A stretch of 44,685 nt of DNA, taken from an actinobacterium SCGC AAA044-N04 (GTDB taxonomy: Bacteria; Actinomycetota; Actinomycetes; Nanopelagicales; Nanopelagicaceae). The notes beneath the pieces were generated by a model that worked only from the letters and a program-made list of their open reading frames with translations, did not search any database and was not told the DNA's origin. A program made the translations under genes and the position numbers. The stretch covers positions 1 to 44,685 of the forward strand of contig KB900463.1 of NCBI GenBank assembly GCA_000378885.1, written 5' to 3'. Positions within the stretch are counted from its first letter, which is position 1, and every line of letters starts with the position of its first letter. Below, one piece after another: positions 33,515 through 42,662 of the stretch.

Positions 33515-35191
33515 ATGTCACCTTTAAAATCTCGTAAAGAGCGTCCTTGGTGGCGTGATGCAGTTACCTACCAAATTTATCCACGCTCCTATGCTGATTC
33601 AAATGGTGATGGCATTGGCGATGTTGAAGGTATTCGCTCACGTCTTCCGTATTTAAAGCAACTAGGTATTGATGCAATTTGGATTTCACCGTGGTATCCA
33701 TCACCTCAACACGATCACGGCTATGACGTCTCTGATTACATGGATATTGAACCTGATTACGGAACGCTTGCTCAAGCAGAGCAACTCATTAAAGAAGCAA
33801 ATGATTTAGGAATTAAGTTAATCGTTGACATTGTTCCTAACCACACTTCAAGTGATCACAAATGGTTTCAGGCTGCCCTTAAAGCAGGCCCTGGATCACC
33901 TGAGCGCGATCGCTATATGTTCCGCGATGGCAAAGGACCTAACGGAGATTTGCCACCAAATAACTGGGAAGCAGTCTTTGGCGGATGCGCATGGGAGCGC
34001 GTCATTGAAGCCGATGGAAAACCAGGGCAGTGGTATTTACACCTCTTTGCTGTTGAGCAACCTGACCTTAATTGGGAGAACCCAGAAGTAGTTGCCCACT
34101 TAGAAGATGTTTTGAAGTTCTGGCTAGATCGCGGTGTTGCAGGTTTTCGCATCGATGTTGCCCATGGAATGTTTAAAGAAGCGGGCTTGCCAGATATTAG
34201 AAAAGATCCAGCAGCATCCATGCTTGGCTCAGAACACAAACCTTTCTGGGATCAAGAAGGCGTCCACGATGTTTATCGCTCTTGGCGCAAGATTCTTGAT
34301 TCATATCCAGGAGATCGCATGGCAGTTGCTGAAGCCTGGGTTAGTCCATCAGAGCGCATTGCGCGTTATGTGCGATCAGATGAGCTGCAGAACTCATTTA
34401 ACTTTGAAATGCTAACAACGCTCTGGGATGCAAAAGAGATCAAGACGAAGATTAATAACTCAATTGATGCCCTAGAAGAAGTGGGAGCACCAACTTCGTG
34501 GGTATTTAATAATCACGATGTTGTGCGCTCAGTTGATCGCCTAGATCTAGGACTTACAAATCACGGTGATACAACTCTTTCACGCCAAGGGGATCCTAAA
34601 GCGCTCAACATTGCGCGTGGAACATTGCGTGCAAGAAGTGCTGCCTTAATGACGCTGGCTCTACCTGGTGGAACGTATTTGTATCAAGGTGAAGAGTTAG
34701 CAGTTCCTGAAGTACGCGATATTCCAGAAGATCGTTTAACTGATCCACGGTGGAAGATGAGTGGTTTTTCAGATCGTGGCCGTGATGGTTGCCGCGTGCC
34801 AATGCCTTGGACTTCTAATTCAGCCGGTGCTTTTGGTTTCTCAACTAATGCTGCGCTAAAACCAGAGCAAGCATGGTTGCCGCAATCATCCTGGTGGGGC
34901 ACGTACGCCGTTGACACACAAGATGGTGTGGAAGGATCAACCTTGTCTATGTATCGAAGCGCATTAGCTATTCGCAAAGGCGAAGAAGGCTTAGGCGATG
35001 GACCAATGGAGTGGATTGAAGCGGGCAAAGATGTTGTTGCATTTGAGCGTCCTGGAGATTTTGCTTGCTACATCAACTTTGGTGCACCGATTGAGCTTCC
35101 TTCTAACTCACAAGTACTAGTTGCAAGTGGGCCAATTACTGGCCACACACTGCCAACTGATACCGCCGTGTGGGTCAGATTAGTTTCTTAA
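33515..35191 (+). CDS. GH13 alpha-glucosidase family (copy 2)
   Basis: This 558-residue cytoplasmic enzyme of glycoside hydrolase family 13 has WWRDAVTYQIYPRSYADSNG, region I DIVPNHTSS, nucleophile in GFRIDVAHG (Asp214), acid/base in VAEAWVSP (Glu273) and the third acid in NNHDVVR (Asp335). It is related to copy 1 at 12532-14139 but has an extra C-terminal part and different inserts, so the two probably differ in substrate (maltose/sucrose/isomaltose-type glucosides). The next gene, an MFS carrier, starts within its stop codon (TAATG), suggesting uptake or efflux of the same sugar class. Confidence 0.93.
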   Translation: MSPLKSRKERPWWRDAVTYQIYPRSYADSNGDGIGDVEGIRSRLPYLKQLGIDAIWISPWYPSPQHDHGYDVSDYMDIEPDYGTLAQAEQLIKEANDLGIKLIVDIVPNHTSSDHKWFQAALKAGPGSPERDRYMFRDGKGPNGDLPPNNWEAVFGGCAWERVIEADGKPGQWYLHLFAVEQPDLNWENPEVVAHLEDVLKFWLDRGVAGFRIDVAHGMFKEAGLPDIRKDPAASMLGSEHKPFWDQEGVHDVYRSWRKILDSYPGDRMAVAEAWVSPSERIARYVRSDELQNSFNFEMLTTLWDAKEIKTKINNSIDALEEVGAPTSWVFNNHDVVRSVDRLDLGLTNHGDTTLSRQGDPKALNIARGTLRARSAALMTLALPGGTYLYQGEELAVPEVRDIPEDRLTDPRWKMSGFSDRGRDGCRVPMPWTSNSAGAFGFSTNAALKPEQAWLPQSSWWGTYAVDTQDGVEGSTLSMYRSALAIRKGEEGLGDGPMEWIEAGKDVVAFERPGDFACYINFGAPIELPSNSQVLVASGPITGHTLPTDTAVWVRLVS

Positions 35192-36408
35192 TGCCAAATA
35201 CAGCGCTGCAACAAAAAGTAGTAAGAACACTTGCTACTGCCCAAGTCTTAAATGGTGTGGGAGTTGCAGGCACTGTTGCCGCAGGTTCACTGCTGGTTTC
35301 ATCTATTGCAGATTCTGAAACTTTGGCGGGCCTAGCACAAACTTTTTCTGTTTTAGGCGCAGCAGCAATGGCGCTGCCACTTGCACGTTTAACTGCACGT
35401 GGTGGTCGCAGACTTTCACTCTCTTTTGGTTATGTGGCAGGAGTTGTTGGTTCTATTAGTGCAATCCTGGGCGGAGCACACAAAAACATATTCCTTATGC
35501 TCCTTGGAACTTTTCTTGTTGGTTCAGCATCTGCCTCTGGCTATCAAGCCCGCTTTGCAGCTATTGATTTAGCAACCAATGAAACCCGCGCTAAACAGCT
35601 CTCATTTGTAGTGTGGGGATCAACGATTGGCGCAGTTGCTGGGCCTAATTTGATGGATCCGGCTGGTCGTTTAGCAGAGCATTTCAATCTGCCAGCACTT
35701 GTTGGCCCATACATGATTTCGGCTGCAACATTAATTTTTGCAACAGTAGTTATTCAACTCTTCCTTCGCCCTGATCCTTACCTTTTGGCTGAAAAACAGG
35801 CCAAAGTCAAACAACATAAAGGTTCAACAAAAGCGGCCCTGACACATATTCGCTCTAATCCAAAAGCACTCTTTGCAATAAGTGCTATTGCAATTGGGCA
35901 TGTGGCAATGGTTTCAGTAATGGTGATGACTCCTATTCATATGAAGCATGTTGATGTTTCACTGCGCATCATTGGCTTTGTTATTAGTGTGCACGTTTTG
36001 GGAATGTATGCATTTTCCCCTCTTGTTGGATCTTTAAGTGATCGACTGGGGCGCATCCGTGTTATTCAAATAGGCATAACGATCTTGTTGTTATCAACTC
36101 TTGTGTCAGGCACTGCGGCAGCAAATGATGCTGTGCGCCTTGGAATTGGTCTGTTCTTACTTGGCCTTGGTTGGTCCTGCACACTCATTGCTGGCTCTGC
36201 ATTTCTCTCTGAATCAGTCTCAGTTGAAATGCGCCCAGCATCACAAGGTGCAAGTGATTTAGTGATGAACTTAGCTGGAGCTGGCGGGGGAGCAATTGCG
36301 GGCGTAATTATCGGAACGCTAAGTTATGGATGGTTGTGCTTATTTGCAGCTATTCCAGTTACAGCCCTTGCCGTTGCTTCACAAAGGATTATAAAGATTG
36401 AAAACTAA
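35191..36408 (+). CDS. MFS transporter (first of two)
   Basis: The true start is ATG 35191, overlapping the GH13 stop. The product has 405 residues with about 12 helices; MFS motif A-like region GSLSDRLGRIRV at the central cytoplasmic loop and another RLTARGGRRLSLSFG in the first half. Nothing points clearly to a substrate. Context (GH13 before, a second MFS after) favours sugar or sugar-derived solutes, but the pattern is also seen in drug-type carriers. Confidence 0.88.
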   Translation: MPNTALQQKVVRTLATAQVLNGVGVAGTVAAGSLLVSSIADSETLAGLAQTFSVLGAAAMALPLARLTARGGRRLSLSFGYVAGVVGSISAILGGAHKNIFLMLLGTFLVGSASASGYQARFAAIDLATNETRAKQLSFVVWGSTIGAVAGPNLMDPAGRLAEHFNLPALVGPYMISAATLIFATVVIQLFLRPDPYLLAEKQAKVKQHKGSTKAALTHIRSNPKALFAISAIAIGHVAMVSVMVMTPIHMKHVDVSLRIIGFVISVHVLGMYAFSPLVGSLSDRLGRIRVIQIGITILLLSTLVSGTAAANDAVRLGIGLFLLGLGWSCTLIAGSAFLSESVSVEMRPASQGASDLVMNLAGAGGGAIAGVIIGTLSYGWLCLFAAIPVTALAVASQRIIKIEN

Positions 36409-37663
36409 CCGCAGAATTCATCCAGCATGGATCGCCGCCACTGTTACTTTTTTTACTTTGGTGGCAACTGCAGGCTTTAGATCTGCCCCATCTGTTTTAA
36501 TTATTCCGCTGCAAGATGCTTTTGGTTGGAACCGTGATCAGATATCCCTTGCAATCTCAGTTAACGTTTTACTCTATGGCTTAACTGCGCCTTTTGCTGC
36601 TGCGCTGATGGAGCGCTTTACCGTGCGAAAAGTAGTAATGGGCGCCCTCACAACGGTAAGTACTGGAGCCTTCTTAACGACTCAAATACATGCACCGTGG
36701 CAGTTAATTGCAACATGGGGCGTGATTGTTGGTGTTGGCACAGGTTCTATGGCACTTGTCTTTGCTGCAACAGTTGCAAACAGATGGTTTGTTAAGCGCC
36801 GCGGATTAGTTATTGGTGGACTCACTGCTGCTTCAGCAACAGGGCAATTAATCTTTTTGCCCGGCCTTACACATTTATCAGGAATGTATGGATGGAAATC
36901 CATTGGAGTAACTATTGGAGCTGCAGCGCTATTGATGGTTCCGATGATTTATTTATTTCTGCGAGAAAAACCAGCTGACATTGGCCTCTTGCCATATGGT
37001 GCACCAGATGATTGGACACCACCTGCCCACTCTGGAATGAGCGCTGGACGTTTAGCGATCGTTTCACTAAAAGAGGCAAGTGCGCACAAAGATTTTTGGT
37101 ATCTCTTTGGTTCATTCTTTGTCTGCGGATTATCGACTAGCGGATTAATTGGAACTCACTTTATTCCAGCAGCCCATGATCATGGTATGGGTCAAGTAGT
37201 TGCCGCATCGCTTCTTGCACTTGTAGGTGTCTTTGATGTTATTGGCACTATTTTCTCAGGTTGGTTAACTGATAAATATGATCCGCGCAAACTTCTCTTT
37301 TTCTACTACGGATTACGCGGACTTTCATTGTTCTTGCTTCCATCCATTCTTTTCTCTTCCGTTCATCCATCCACACTTGTCTTTGTGATCTTCTATGGCC
37401 TTGACTGGGTTGCAACAGTGCCACCAACGGTGATGTTGTGTAGAACAATTCTGGAGCCAGATCGTGCAACTGTTATTTATGGCTGGGTATTTGCCGCCCA
37501 TCAAATTGGCGGTGCTATTGCAGCATTTGGCGCAGCTGTTGTGCGAGTGAAGTTTGGTGACTATGCAGCCGCGTTTTATATAAGTGGTGCCCTTTGTCTG
37601 ATCACTACATATTTCGTTTTGCAGATTGCCAAGGGCAAAGACATGGCTAGCCTTAGGTCATGA
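36398..37663 (+). CDS. MFS transporter (second, OFA-like)
   Basis: The product has 421 residues from TTG 36398 (RBS-like AAAGGA upstream), overlapping the previous gene by 11 bases. It has about 12 helices with MFS loop motifs (RFTVRKVVMGAL and GWLTDKYDPRKLLF) and the opening VATAGFRSAPSVLIIPLQDAFGW, which is typical of the OFA / monocarboxylate-type MFS family. Substrate unknown; organic acids are common for such carriers. It overlaps glbO by ATGA. Confidence 0.88.
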   Translation: MKTNRRIHPAWIAATVTFFTLVATAGFRSAPSVLIIPLQDAFGWNRDQISLAISVNVLLYGLTAPFAAALMERFTVRKVVMGALTTVSTGAFLTTQIHAPWQLIATWGVIVGVGTGSMALVFAATVANRWFVKRRGLVIGGLTAASATGQLIFLPGLTHLSGMYGWKSIGVTIGAAALLMVPMIYLFLREKPADIGLLPYGAPDDWTPPAHSGMSAGRLAIVSLKEASAHKDFWYLFGSFFVCGLSTSGLIGTHFIPAAHDHGMGQVVAASLLALVGVFDVIGTIFSGWLTDKYDPRKLLFFYYGLRGLSLFLLPSILFSSVHPSTLVFVIFYGLDWVATVPPTVMLCRTILEPDRATVIYGWVFAAHQIGGAIAAFGAAVVRVKFGDYAAAFYISGALCLITTYFVLQIAKGKDMASLRS

Positions 37664-38034
37664 GTAGTTTTTATGAAGAAATCGGCGGAGAAGCTTTCTT
37701 TGCTGATTTAGTTTCCCAGTTTTATGCTCAAGTTGCCGTTGATCCCATTCTGCGCCCAATGTATCCAGAGAGTGATTTAAAGGCTGCAGCAACGCGCTTG
37801 CAATGGTTTCTAGAACAGTACTGGGGTGGACCAAGCACGTATCAAGAAAACCGAGGACACCCACGTCTTCGCATGCGCCATGCAGAGTTTCATATCAACC
37901 TTGCAGCTCATGATGCATGGGTTAAAGCGATGCGCACGGCTGTTGATGGAATGCAATTGAGCGCAGAACACAGAGATCAGTTGTGGAGCTACTTAGAGAT
38001 GGCAGCTGCTGCCATGATTAATCAACCAGATTGA
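37660..38034 (+). CDS. glbO: Group II truncated haemoglobin (trHbO)
   Basis: This 124-residue 2-on-2 globin has the group II pattern: FADLVSQFYAQVAVDPILRPMYP, FLEQYWGGPSTYQENRGHPRLRMRHAEF (proximal His in RHAEF) and the Trp G8 in DAWVKAM. trHbO binds oxygen and reacts with NO or peroxides in mycobacteria. It is translationally coupled to an MFS gene (ATGA at 37660). The last 13 bases overlap the convergent MscS-like gene. Confidence 0.94.
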   Translation: MSSFYEEIGGEAFFADLVSQFYAQVAVDPILRPMYPESDLKAAATRLQWFLEQYWGGPSTYQENRGHPRLRMRHAEFHINLAAHDAWVKAMRTAVDGMQLSAEHRDQLWSYLEMAAAAMINQPD

Positions 38035-38570
38035 GATTGATTTCCAACTTTTAGAATTTCACCATTTCGCAAATACCACAGCGTTCCCTTTTTATCGCGC
38101 ACACATGTAACACGCAAACCAACTTTTTCAACAACGCCTTGAACTTCTAAAACATCAATCTTGTCGCCAACACCGTATTGATCTTCAACGAGCATAAAGA
38201 TTCCAGAGAGAACATCTCGAACCAGAGTCTGGGCACCAAGACCAAGTGCCACACCTAAAATTCCAGCTGATGCAATCAGTGGTCCTAAGTTAAATCCAAA
38301 CTCACCCAGCGCCATACCAACTGCAACAACCCAGATGACTGTTTTTAATGTGCTGGATAGTACGCCGCCGATGGTGCGAGCGCGCTCTTTTTGACGGGCA
38401 ACAATGTTGCGTGGACCTGGAACTAGATCAGCTGTTGCCAATCGATTCATAGCTCGCTCAATTGCCCTCGTTCCAAAAGCCTGGGAAATCATGGCCGTTA
38501 TGAGAATGATGGCTACGCGCAGGGGAGTTCCGCTTATCCAGTCCAGGGCATTACGCAGTGAATCGTTCAT
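38022..38570 (-). CDS. MscS-family mechanosensitive channel, lacking the C-terminal domain
   Basis: This 182-residue protein has two or three helices including the MscS pore-like helix IASAGILGVALGLGAQTLVRDVLSGIFMLVED and the beta domain (YGVGDKIDVLEVQGVVEKVGLRVTCVRD, KKGTLWYLRNGEILKVGN). Full-length MscS has about 280 residues with a further alpha/beta domain after the NGEI...VxN region; here the frame stops eight residues later (NQSQSG). The 3' end overlaps glbO by 13 bases. It may be a real shortened form; a frameshift is not evident from the DNA, and related short MscS forms exist in actinobacteria. Confidence 0.85.
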   Translation of the reverse strand: MNDSLRNALDWISGTPLRVAIILITAMISQAFGTRAIERAMNRLATADLVPGPRNIVARQKERARTIGGVLSSTLKTVIWVVAVGMALGEFGFNLGPLIASAGILGVALGLGAQTLVRDVLSGIFMLVEDQYGVGDKIDVLEVQGVVEKVGLRVTCVRDKKGTLWYLRNGEILKVGNQSQSG

Positions 38571-38682
38571 AGATGTCAGACTTTATCCAAATCTTTACCT
38601 AAATATCGCTAGTCAATACCCACGCGCTCGGGTGTTTTGGGGCAAGATAAACCAATCGCTTATAGCCAAGGAGAGGATAAGG

Positions 38683-39198
38683 ATGTCTCGGACGCTGGTG
38701 CTCAATGCCACCTACGAACCACTAGGTGTCATAACTGAACGCCGTGCGCTCATCCTTGTTCTTAATCACCGGGCAACAATGATTGAAGATTCTGGTTCTG
38801 TTCTGCATTTCTCAGGCGGAGAAATAGAACTTCCTTCAGTTATTCGCCTTAATAAATTTGTTCGCATTCCTTATCGCCATGCAGTTCCACTTTCTCGCCG
38901 CGCAATCTTTGCAAGAGATGGTGGGCGCTGTGTGTATTGCAGTGCACCTGCCACCTCAATTGATCACGTGATTCCACGCAGCCGTGGTGGCGGTCACAAT
39001 TGGGAAAACGTTGTCTCTGCATGCCATAAGTGCAATCACTTAAAGGCAGATAAACAGCTCAAAGAAATTGGTTGGAGATTGCGACAACTTCCACGTGAGC
39101 CAGTTGGAGCAGCATGGAGAATTCTTGGAACTGGGCAGACTAATGCCAGATGGTTGCAGTATTTAGAACCATTCGGTGTGGCAGCAGCTACTGCCTAA
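38683..39198 (+). CDS. HNH endonuclease-family protein
   Basis: From ATG 38683 (strong GGAGAGGATAAGG just before) the product has 171 residues. It has an N-terminal domain MSRTLVLNATYEPLGVITERRAL and a C-terminal HNH domain with zinc cysteines in CVYC and ACHKCN and the DH in SIDHVIPRSRGGGHNWENVV. This two-part protein is widely conserved in actinobacteria and some other phyla; a role in DNA repair or nuclease activity is likely but not proven. The ATG at 38404 of the same frame is not needed. Confidence 0.9.
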   Translation: MSRTLVLNATYEPLGVITERRALILVLNHRATMIEDSGSVLHFSGGEIELPSVIRLNKFVRIPYRHAVPLSRRAIFARDGGRCVYCSAPATSIDHVIPRSRGGGHNWENVVSACHKCNHLKADKQLKEIGWRLRQLPREPVGAAWRILGTGQTNARWLQYLEPFGVAAATA

Positions 39199-39216
39199 AG
39201 CATTTACACTTATCCC

Positions 39217-39402
39217 ATGCATTTACTTATGAGCTCAGTTGAAGAGGGTTTTGTCCCTGGCCCAGGTTTAAGCGTTGCGCAAACTATTTTTACTTTTGTA
39301 GTAATTCCAGTTGCACTCTTTGCTGTGATTGCACTTTTTTCATGGCTGATATCAGCGCCAAAAGAAGAAAAGCAGCAATCCTCAGTTTCTTCAATTAACT
39401 AG
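39217..39402 (+). CDS. Small single-pass membrane protein (61 aa)
   Basis: The product has 61 residues (57 from ATG 39229). One hydrophobic helix (TIFTFVVIPVALFAVIALFSWLI) follows a short GPGLSVA segment and is followed by a charged, Ser-rich tail. The motif VPGPGLSxxxT(I)FxFVxxP is familiar from unnamed small actinobacterial membrane proteins found near HNH genes; function is unknown. The stop shares CTAG with the convergent pepN stop. Confidence 0.7.
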   Translation: MHLLMSSVEEGFVPGPGLSVAQTIFTFVVIPVALFAVIALFSWLISAPKEEKQQSSVSSIN

Positions 39403-41936
39403 TTATCTAGCGCTGCAACCTTCAAAGCTCGGATAACTCCGTCTTGTGATTCCTTCACAAGTTTGCGAAGCACAGCGGGAGCATCTTTTCCAACACCGTT
39501 TAACCAAGCATCAGTCTTATCTAAAGTGCTTTGACTAATAATCCAGCTTGGATACATGCCAGTCACAAACTTAGCTGCGCCTTCATAGGATTTTGATTCC
39601 CACTCAGAAAGTAAATTGTCGAAGTAGAGATCAACAAATGGAGCAAGTAAATGGCGCTGAATTGGGCGCTGGAAACCAGCAACAAGTGCCGAGCGGACTG
39701 ATGTTTGGGCATCTTGATGCAAGACAGTATTGAATGCATATGCCTTTGCTTCGGCATTTGGTGTTGCAGCTTTTGCGCTCTGGTAGAAAAGGTTTCCAGT
39801 TGTTGTGTTATCTGTTGCTAATTCTGCATCTAACTCGGCAAGGGTGGCTGCTCCGCGCTCGGCTAGTGCAATGAGGTAATCCCATCGGCGATCGGTATCA
39901 ACTTTAAGACCATTGATTTCACCATTTAATATCCCGCGCACATTCTTAATCTGTTCTGGGGTGTGTGCATTAGTGGCAAAAGCGCGTGAATAGAGAAGTT
40001 GTAGATCACTTGCTGGAGCACTTTCTTTCAGAAGTTTCCAGAAACCGGCAGCCAACTGCTCACGATACTTATCGCGATTAGCATCGGATGCATAAGCTTC
40101 AACGGATGTGCCAAGTTGGCCAATAACAATATTGACGATTGCATCATCACTTTCTCCGCCTAAACCAGAGAGCGCAATTTGCATGAAATCTGCAGTTGGA
40201 ATTTGAGCATCTCGGTGCATATCCCAAATTGCTGCCCAAGTAACTGCACGGGCCAGCGGATCATTTAAGCGACCTAAGTATTTCTTGAGCGTTGCAATTG
40301 AGCGATCATCAAAGCGCAGCTTGGCATAGGAAAGATCGCGATCATTGATTAGCAAAAGATCTGCAACCTTTTCACCGGCTAGCTCTGTTACAGGCGTGCT
40401 GGCTCCAACTACATCTAGTTCAACAGATTTACGTAAGTTAAGTGAGTCACCACTGATGTCATAAAGACCAACGGCAAGGCGGTGAGGGCGAAGCTCTTTA
40501 GATCCGGCTGGAACTAGCGGAACTTCTTGTGAGATTACAACGCTGGTGTATGTATCGCCATCTATTTCTAGCTGCGGACGCAAGGTGTTAACACCTGCTG
40601 TTTGTAGCCATGTGTGAACCCAGGTTTCCAATTTACGTCCACTAGCTGCTTCAAGTTCTACTAGCAAGTCATTGAGTGTTGTGTTACCCCAGGCATGCTT
40701 GGCAAAATACTTTTGTAATCCTGCAATGAATTGCGGGCGACCAACGTGGGCAACGAGTTGATGTAATACCGATGCACCCTTTGAATAAGTAATTCCATCA
40801 AAGTTAGCATTTACCGCTTCCATATCCACCATGTCAGCGATGATGGGGTGAGTGGAAGAGAGTTGATCTTGGCGATAGGCCCAATTCTTACGCGCGCTAT
40901 TGAATTCAGTCCAAGCACCTTTAAAGCGCGTTGATTCAGATAAAGCTAAGTAAGAAGCCCATTCAGCAAATGATTCATTGAGCCAGAGGTCATCCCACCA
41001 AAACATCGTGACCATATCGCCAAACCACATATGTGCCATTTCATGCAGGATGGTGTTTGCACGTGAAAGGTATGACTTTTCTGGCATGTGTGAGCGGAAA
41101 ACTAGAACTTCTTCACGGAATGTGACTGCGCCTGCGTTTTCCATTGCACCGAAGTTGAAGTCAACAACTGCGATTTGATCGTATTTTTCAAATGGATATG
41201 CAAGACCGAATACCTTTTCAAAGTATTCAAAGCCCTGCTTAGTAACCAGGAAAATATCCTCTGGATCTAAGTACTGCATCATTGATTTGCGGCAGTAGAT
41301 TCCAAGAGGGATTTCTTTTTCACCCTTATATACATCATGCACAGATTGATACGGTCCTGCAATGAGTGCATCTAGATACGTTGGAATTCTAGGAGTTGTT
41401 GCGAACTTCCATTCAACAAGATCACCTTTAGAAGTTTTTGACTCAACTGGGTTATTTGAAACCGCTGCCCAATGACCAGGTGTTGTTACGGTGAGAGTGA
41501 ATGTTGCTTTAAGAGATGGTTGATCGAAACAGGCAAACATGTTGCGGATATGTGCGGTCTCACCTTGTGAGTACAAATAAACTTCACCATCGGCTGGATC
41601 AACCGAGCGCTGCAAACCTTCACCTGATTTTGAATACTCAGCATTCATCTCAATAACTAGGGTGTTATCTGCTGCCAAGTTGGTAAGGAAAATACTTTCG
41701 CCATCAAAGTTAGAAACATCAACGGCTGCGCCGTTAAGGGTTGCGCTAATAACGCTGCGTCCAACTGCATCAATAAAGGTTGAATAGCCAGGCTTGTTGC
41801 ACGTAAATGAAACCTCTGATTTTGAGTAGAAGGTTTCTTCGCCCTTAGTCACATCCAGGGTCACTGCATAGCTGTTTACGTAAAGATGGTCCGCACGTTC
41901 TTTTGCTTCAGTACGGCTCAAATTCAGACCTGGCAC
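39399..41936 (-). CDS. pepN: Aminopeptidase N (M1 metallopeptidase)
   Basis: PepN removes N-terminal residues from peptides in the cytoplasm. The 845-residue protein begins at GTG 41936 with a strong AAGAGGAG ribosome binding site. It has GAMENAGAVTF, the zinc motif HEMAHMWFGDMVT with the second Glu in WLNESFAEW, and the ERAP1-like C-terminal domain (VRSALVAGFQRPIQRHLLAPF). Length equals mycobacterial PepN (about 860). No signal peptide. Confidence 0.96.
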   Translation of the reverse strand: MPGLNLSRTEAKERADHLYVNSYAVTLDVTKGEETFYSKSEVSFTCNKPGYSTFIDAVGRSVISATLNGAAVDVSNFDGESIFLTNLAADNTLVIEMNAEYSKSGEGLQRSVDPADGEVYLYSQGETAHIRNMFACFDQPSLKATFTLTVTTPGHWAAVSNNPVESKTSKGDLVEWKFATTPRIPTYLDALIAGPYQSVHDVYKGEKEIPLGIYCRKSMMQYLDPEDIFLVTKQGFEYFEKVFGLAYPFEKYDQIAVVDFNFGAMENAGAVTFREEVLVFRSHMPEKSYLSRANTILHEMAHMWFGDMVTMFWWDDLWLNESFAEWASYLALSESTRFKGAWTEFNSARKNWAYRQDQLSSTHPIIADMVDMEAVNANFDGITYSKGASVLHQLVAHVGRPQFIAGLQKYFAKHAWGNTTLNDLLVELEAASGRKLETWVHTWLQTAGVNTLRPQLEIDGDTYTSVVISQEVPLVPAGSKELRPHRLAVGLYDISGDSLNLRKSVELDVVGASTPVTELAGEKVADLLLINDRDLSYAKLRFDDRSIATLKKYLGRLNDPLARAVTWAAIWDMHRDAQIPTADFMQIALSGLGGESDDAIVNIVIGQLGTSVEAYASDANRDKYREQLAAGFWKLLKESAPASDLQLLYSRAFATNAHTPEQIKNVRGILNGEINGLKVDTDRRWDYLIALAERGAATLAELDAELATDNTTTGNLFYQSAKAATPNAEAKAYAFNTVLHQDAQTSVRSALVAGFQRPIQRHLLAPFVDLYFDNLLSEWESKSYEGAAKFVTGMYPSWIISQSTLDKTDAWLNGVGKDAPAVLRKLVKESQDGVIRALKVAALDN

Positions 41937-42002
41937 TTGTAACTCCTCTTAATGGATGGGGCGCTTTTGTAGGTTCCAATCCAACCATGACAGAGTTAGG
42001 AC

Positions 42003-42662
42003 ATGGAACGCCCTTCGGTACGTAGCTATAGCATCCGAGGCTCTCGCATTACCCAGGCCCAACGCCAAGCAAAAGATGAATTACAGGCTATTTACGGGAT
42101 TGCCGTTGAAGAAAAGAAAGTAAATCTTAAAGAGATCTTTCCCACCAGCCAGAAAATCATTATGGAAATTGGTTTTGGCATGGGGGAAGCCACCGCAATC
42201 ATCGCCAAAAATAATCCCAAAAACGCCTACATCGCCGTTGATGTGCACCCACCTGGAATCGGCAAGCTATTGGGCCGAATTGTGGACAATGAATTAAAGA
42301 ACCTAAGAGTTATTGAAGATGATGTTCATATTGTTTTGCCTCACATGTTTGAAGATGAATCCTTAGATGCAATTCATCTTTACTTTCCTGATCCGTGGCC
42401 GAAGAAGAAACACAATAAGCGCCGAATCGTTAATGAAGGCTTTCTTTCTCTGATTCACCCAAAGTTAAAAAAAGGTGGCTATATCCATATAGCAACTGAC
42501 TGGGTTCCCTATGCACTTAGCATGCAGGAAGTTTTTGCTGCCTCCACTTTATTTACTGGGGGAGTTATCGAAAAACCAGAATCGCGTCCGGTCACACGTT
42601 TTGAAGGTCAGGGGATCGATAAAGATCACCAAGTTACTGATTTGATGTATTTTCGTAAGTAG
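42003..42662 (+). CDS. trmB: tRNA (guanine-N7-)-methyltransferase TrmB
   Basis: TrmB adds m7G at position 46 of tRNAs. The 219-residue protein has the SAM motif MEIGFGMGEATA, IAVDVHPPGIGKLL, and the family signature HLYFPDPWPKKKHNKRRI, followed by IHIATDW and SRPVTRFEGQG near the end. It starts a little before the pepN start on the other strand. Its last 29 bases overlap the 3' end of rpiB, an unusually long convergent overlap. Confidence 0.95.
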   Translation: MERPSVRSYSIRGSRITQAQRQAKDELQAIYGIAVEEKKVNLKEIFPTSQKIIMEIGFGMGEATAIIAKNNPKNAYIAVDVHPPGIGKLLGRIVDNELKNLRVIEDDVHIVLPHMFEDESLDAIHLYFPDPWPKKKHNKRRIVNEGFLSLIHPKLKKGGYIHIATDWVPYALSMQEVFAASTLFTGGVIEKPESRPVTRFEGQGIDKDHQVTDLMYFRK

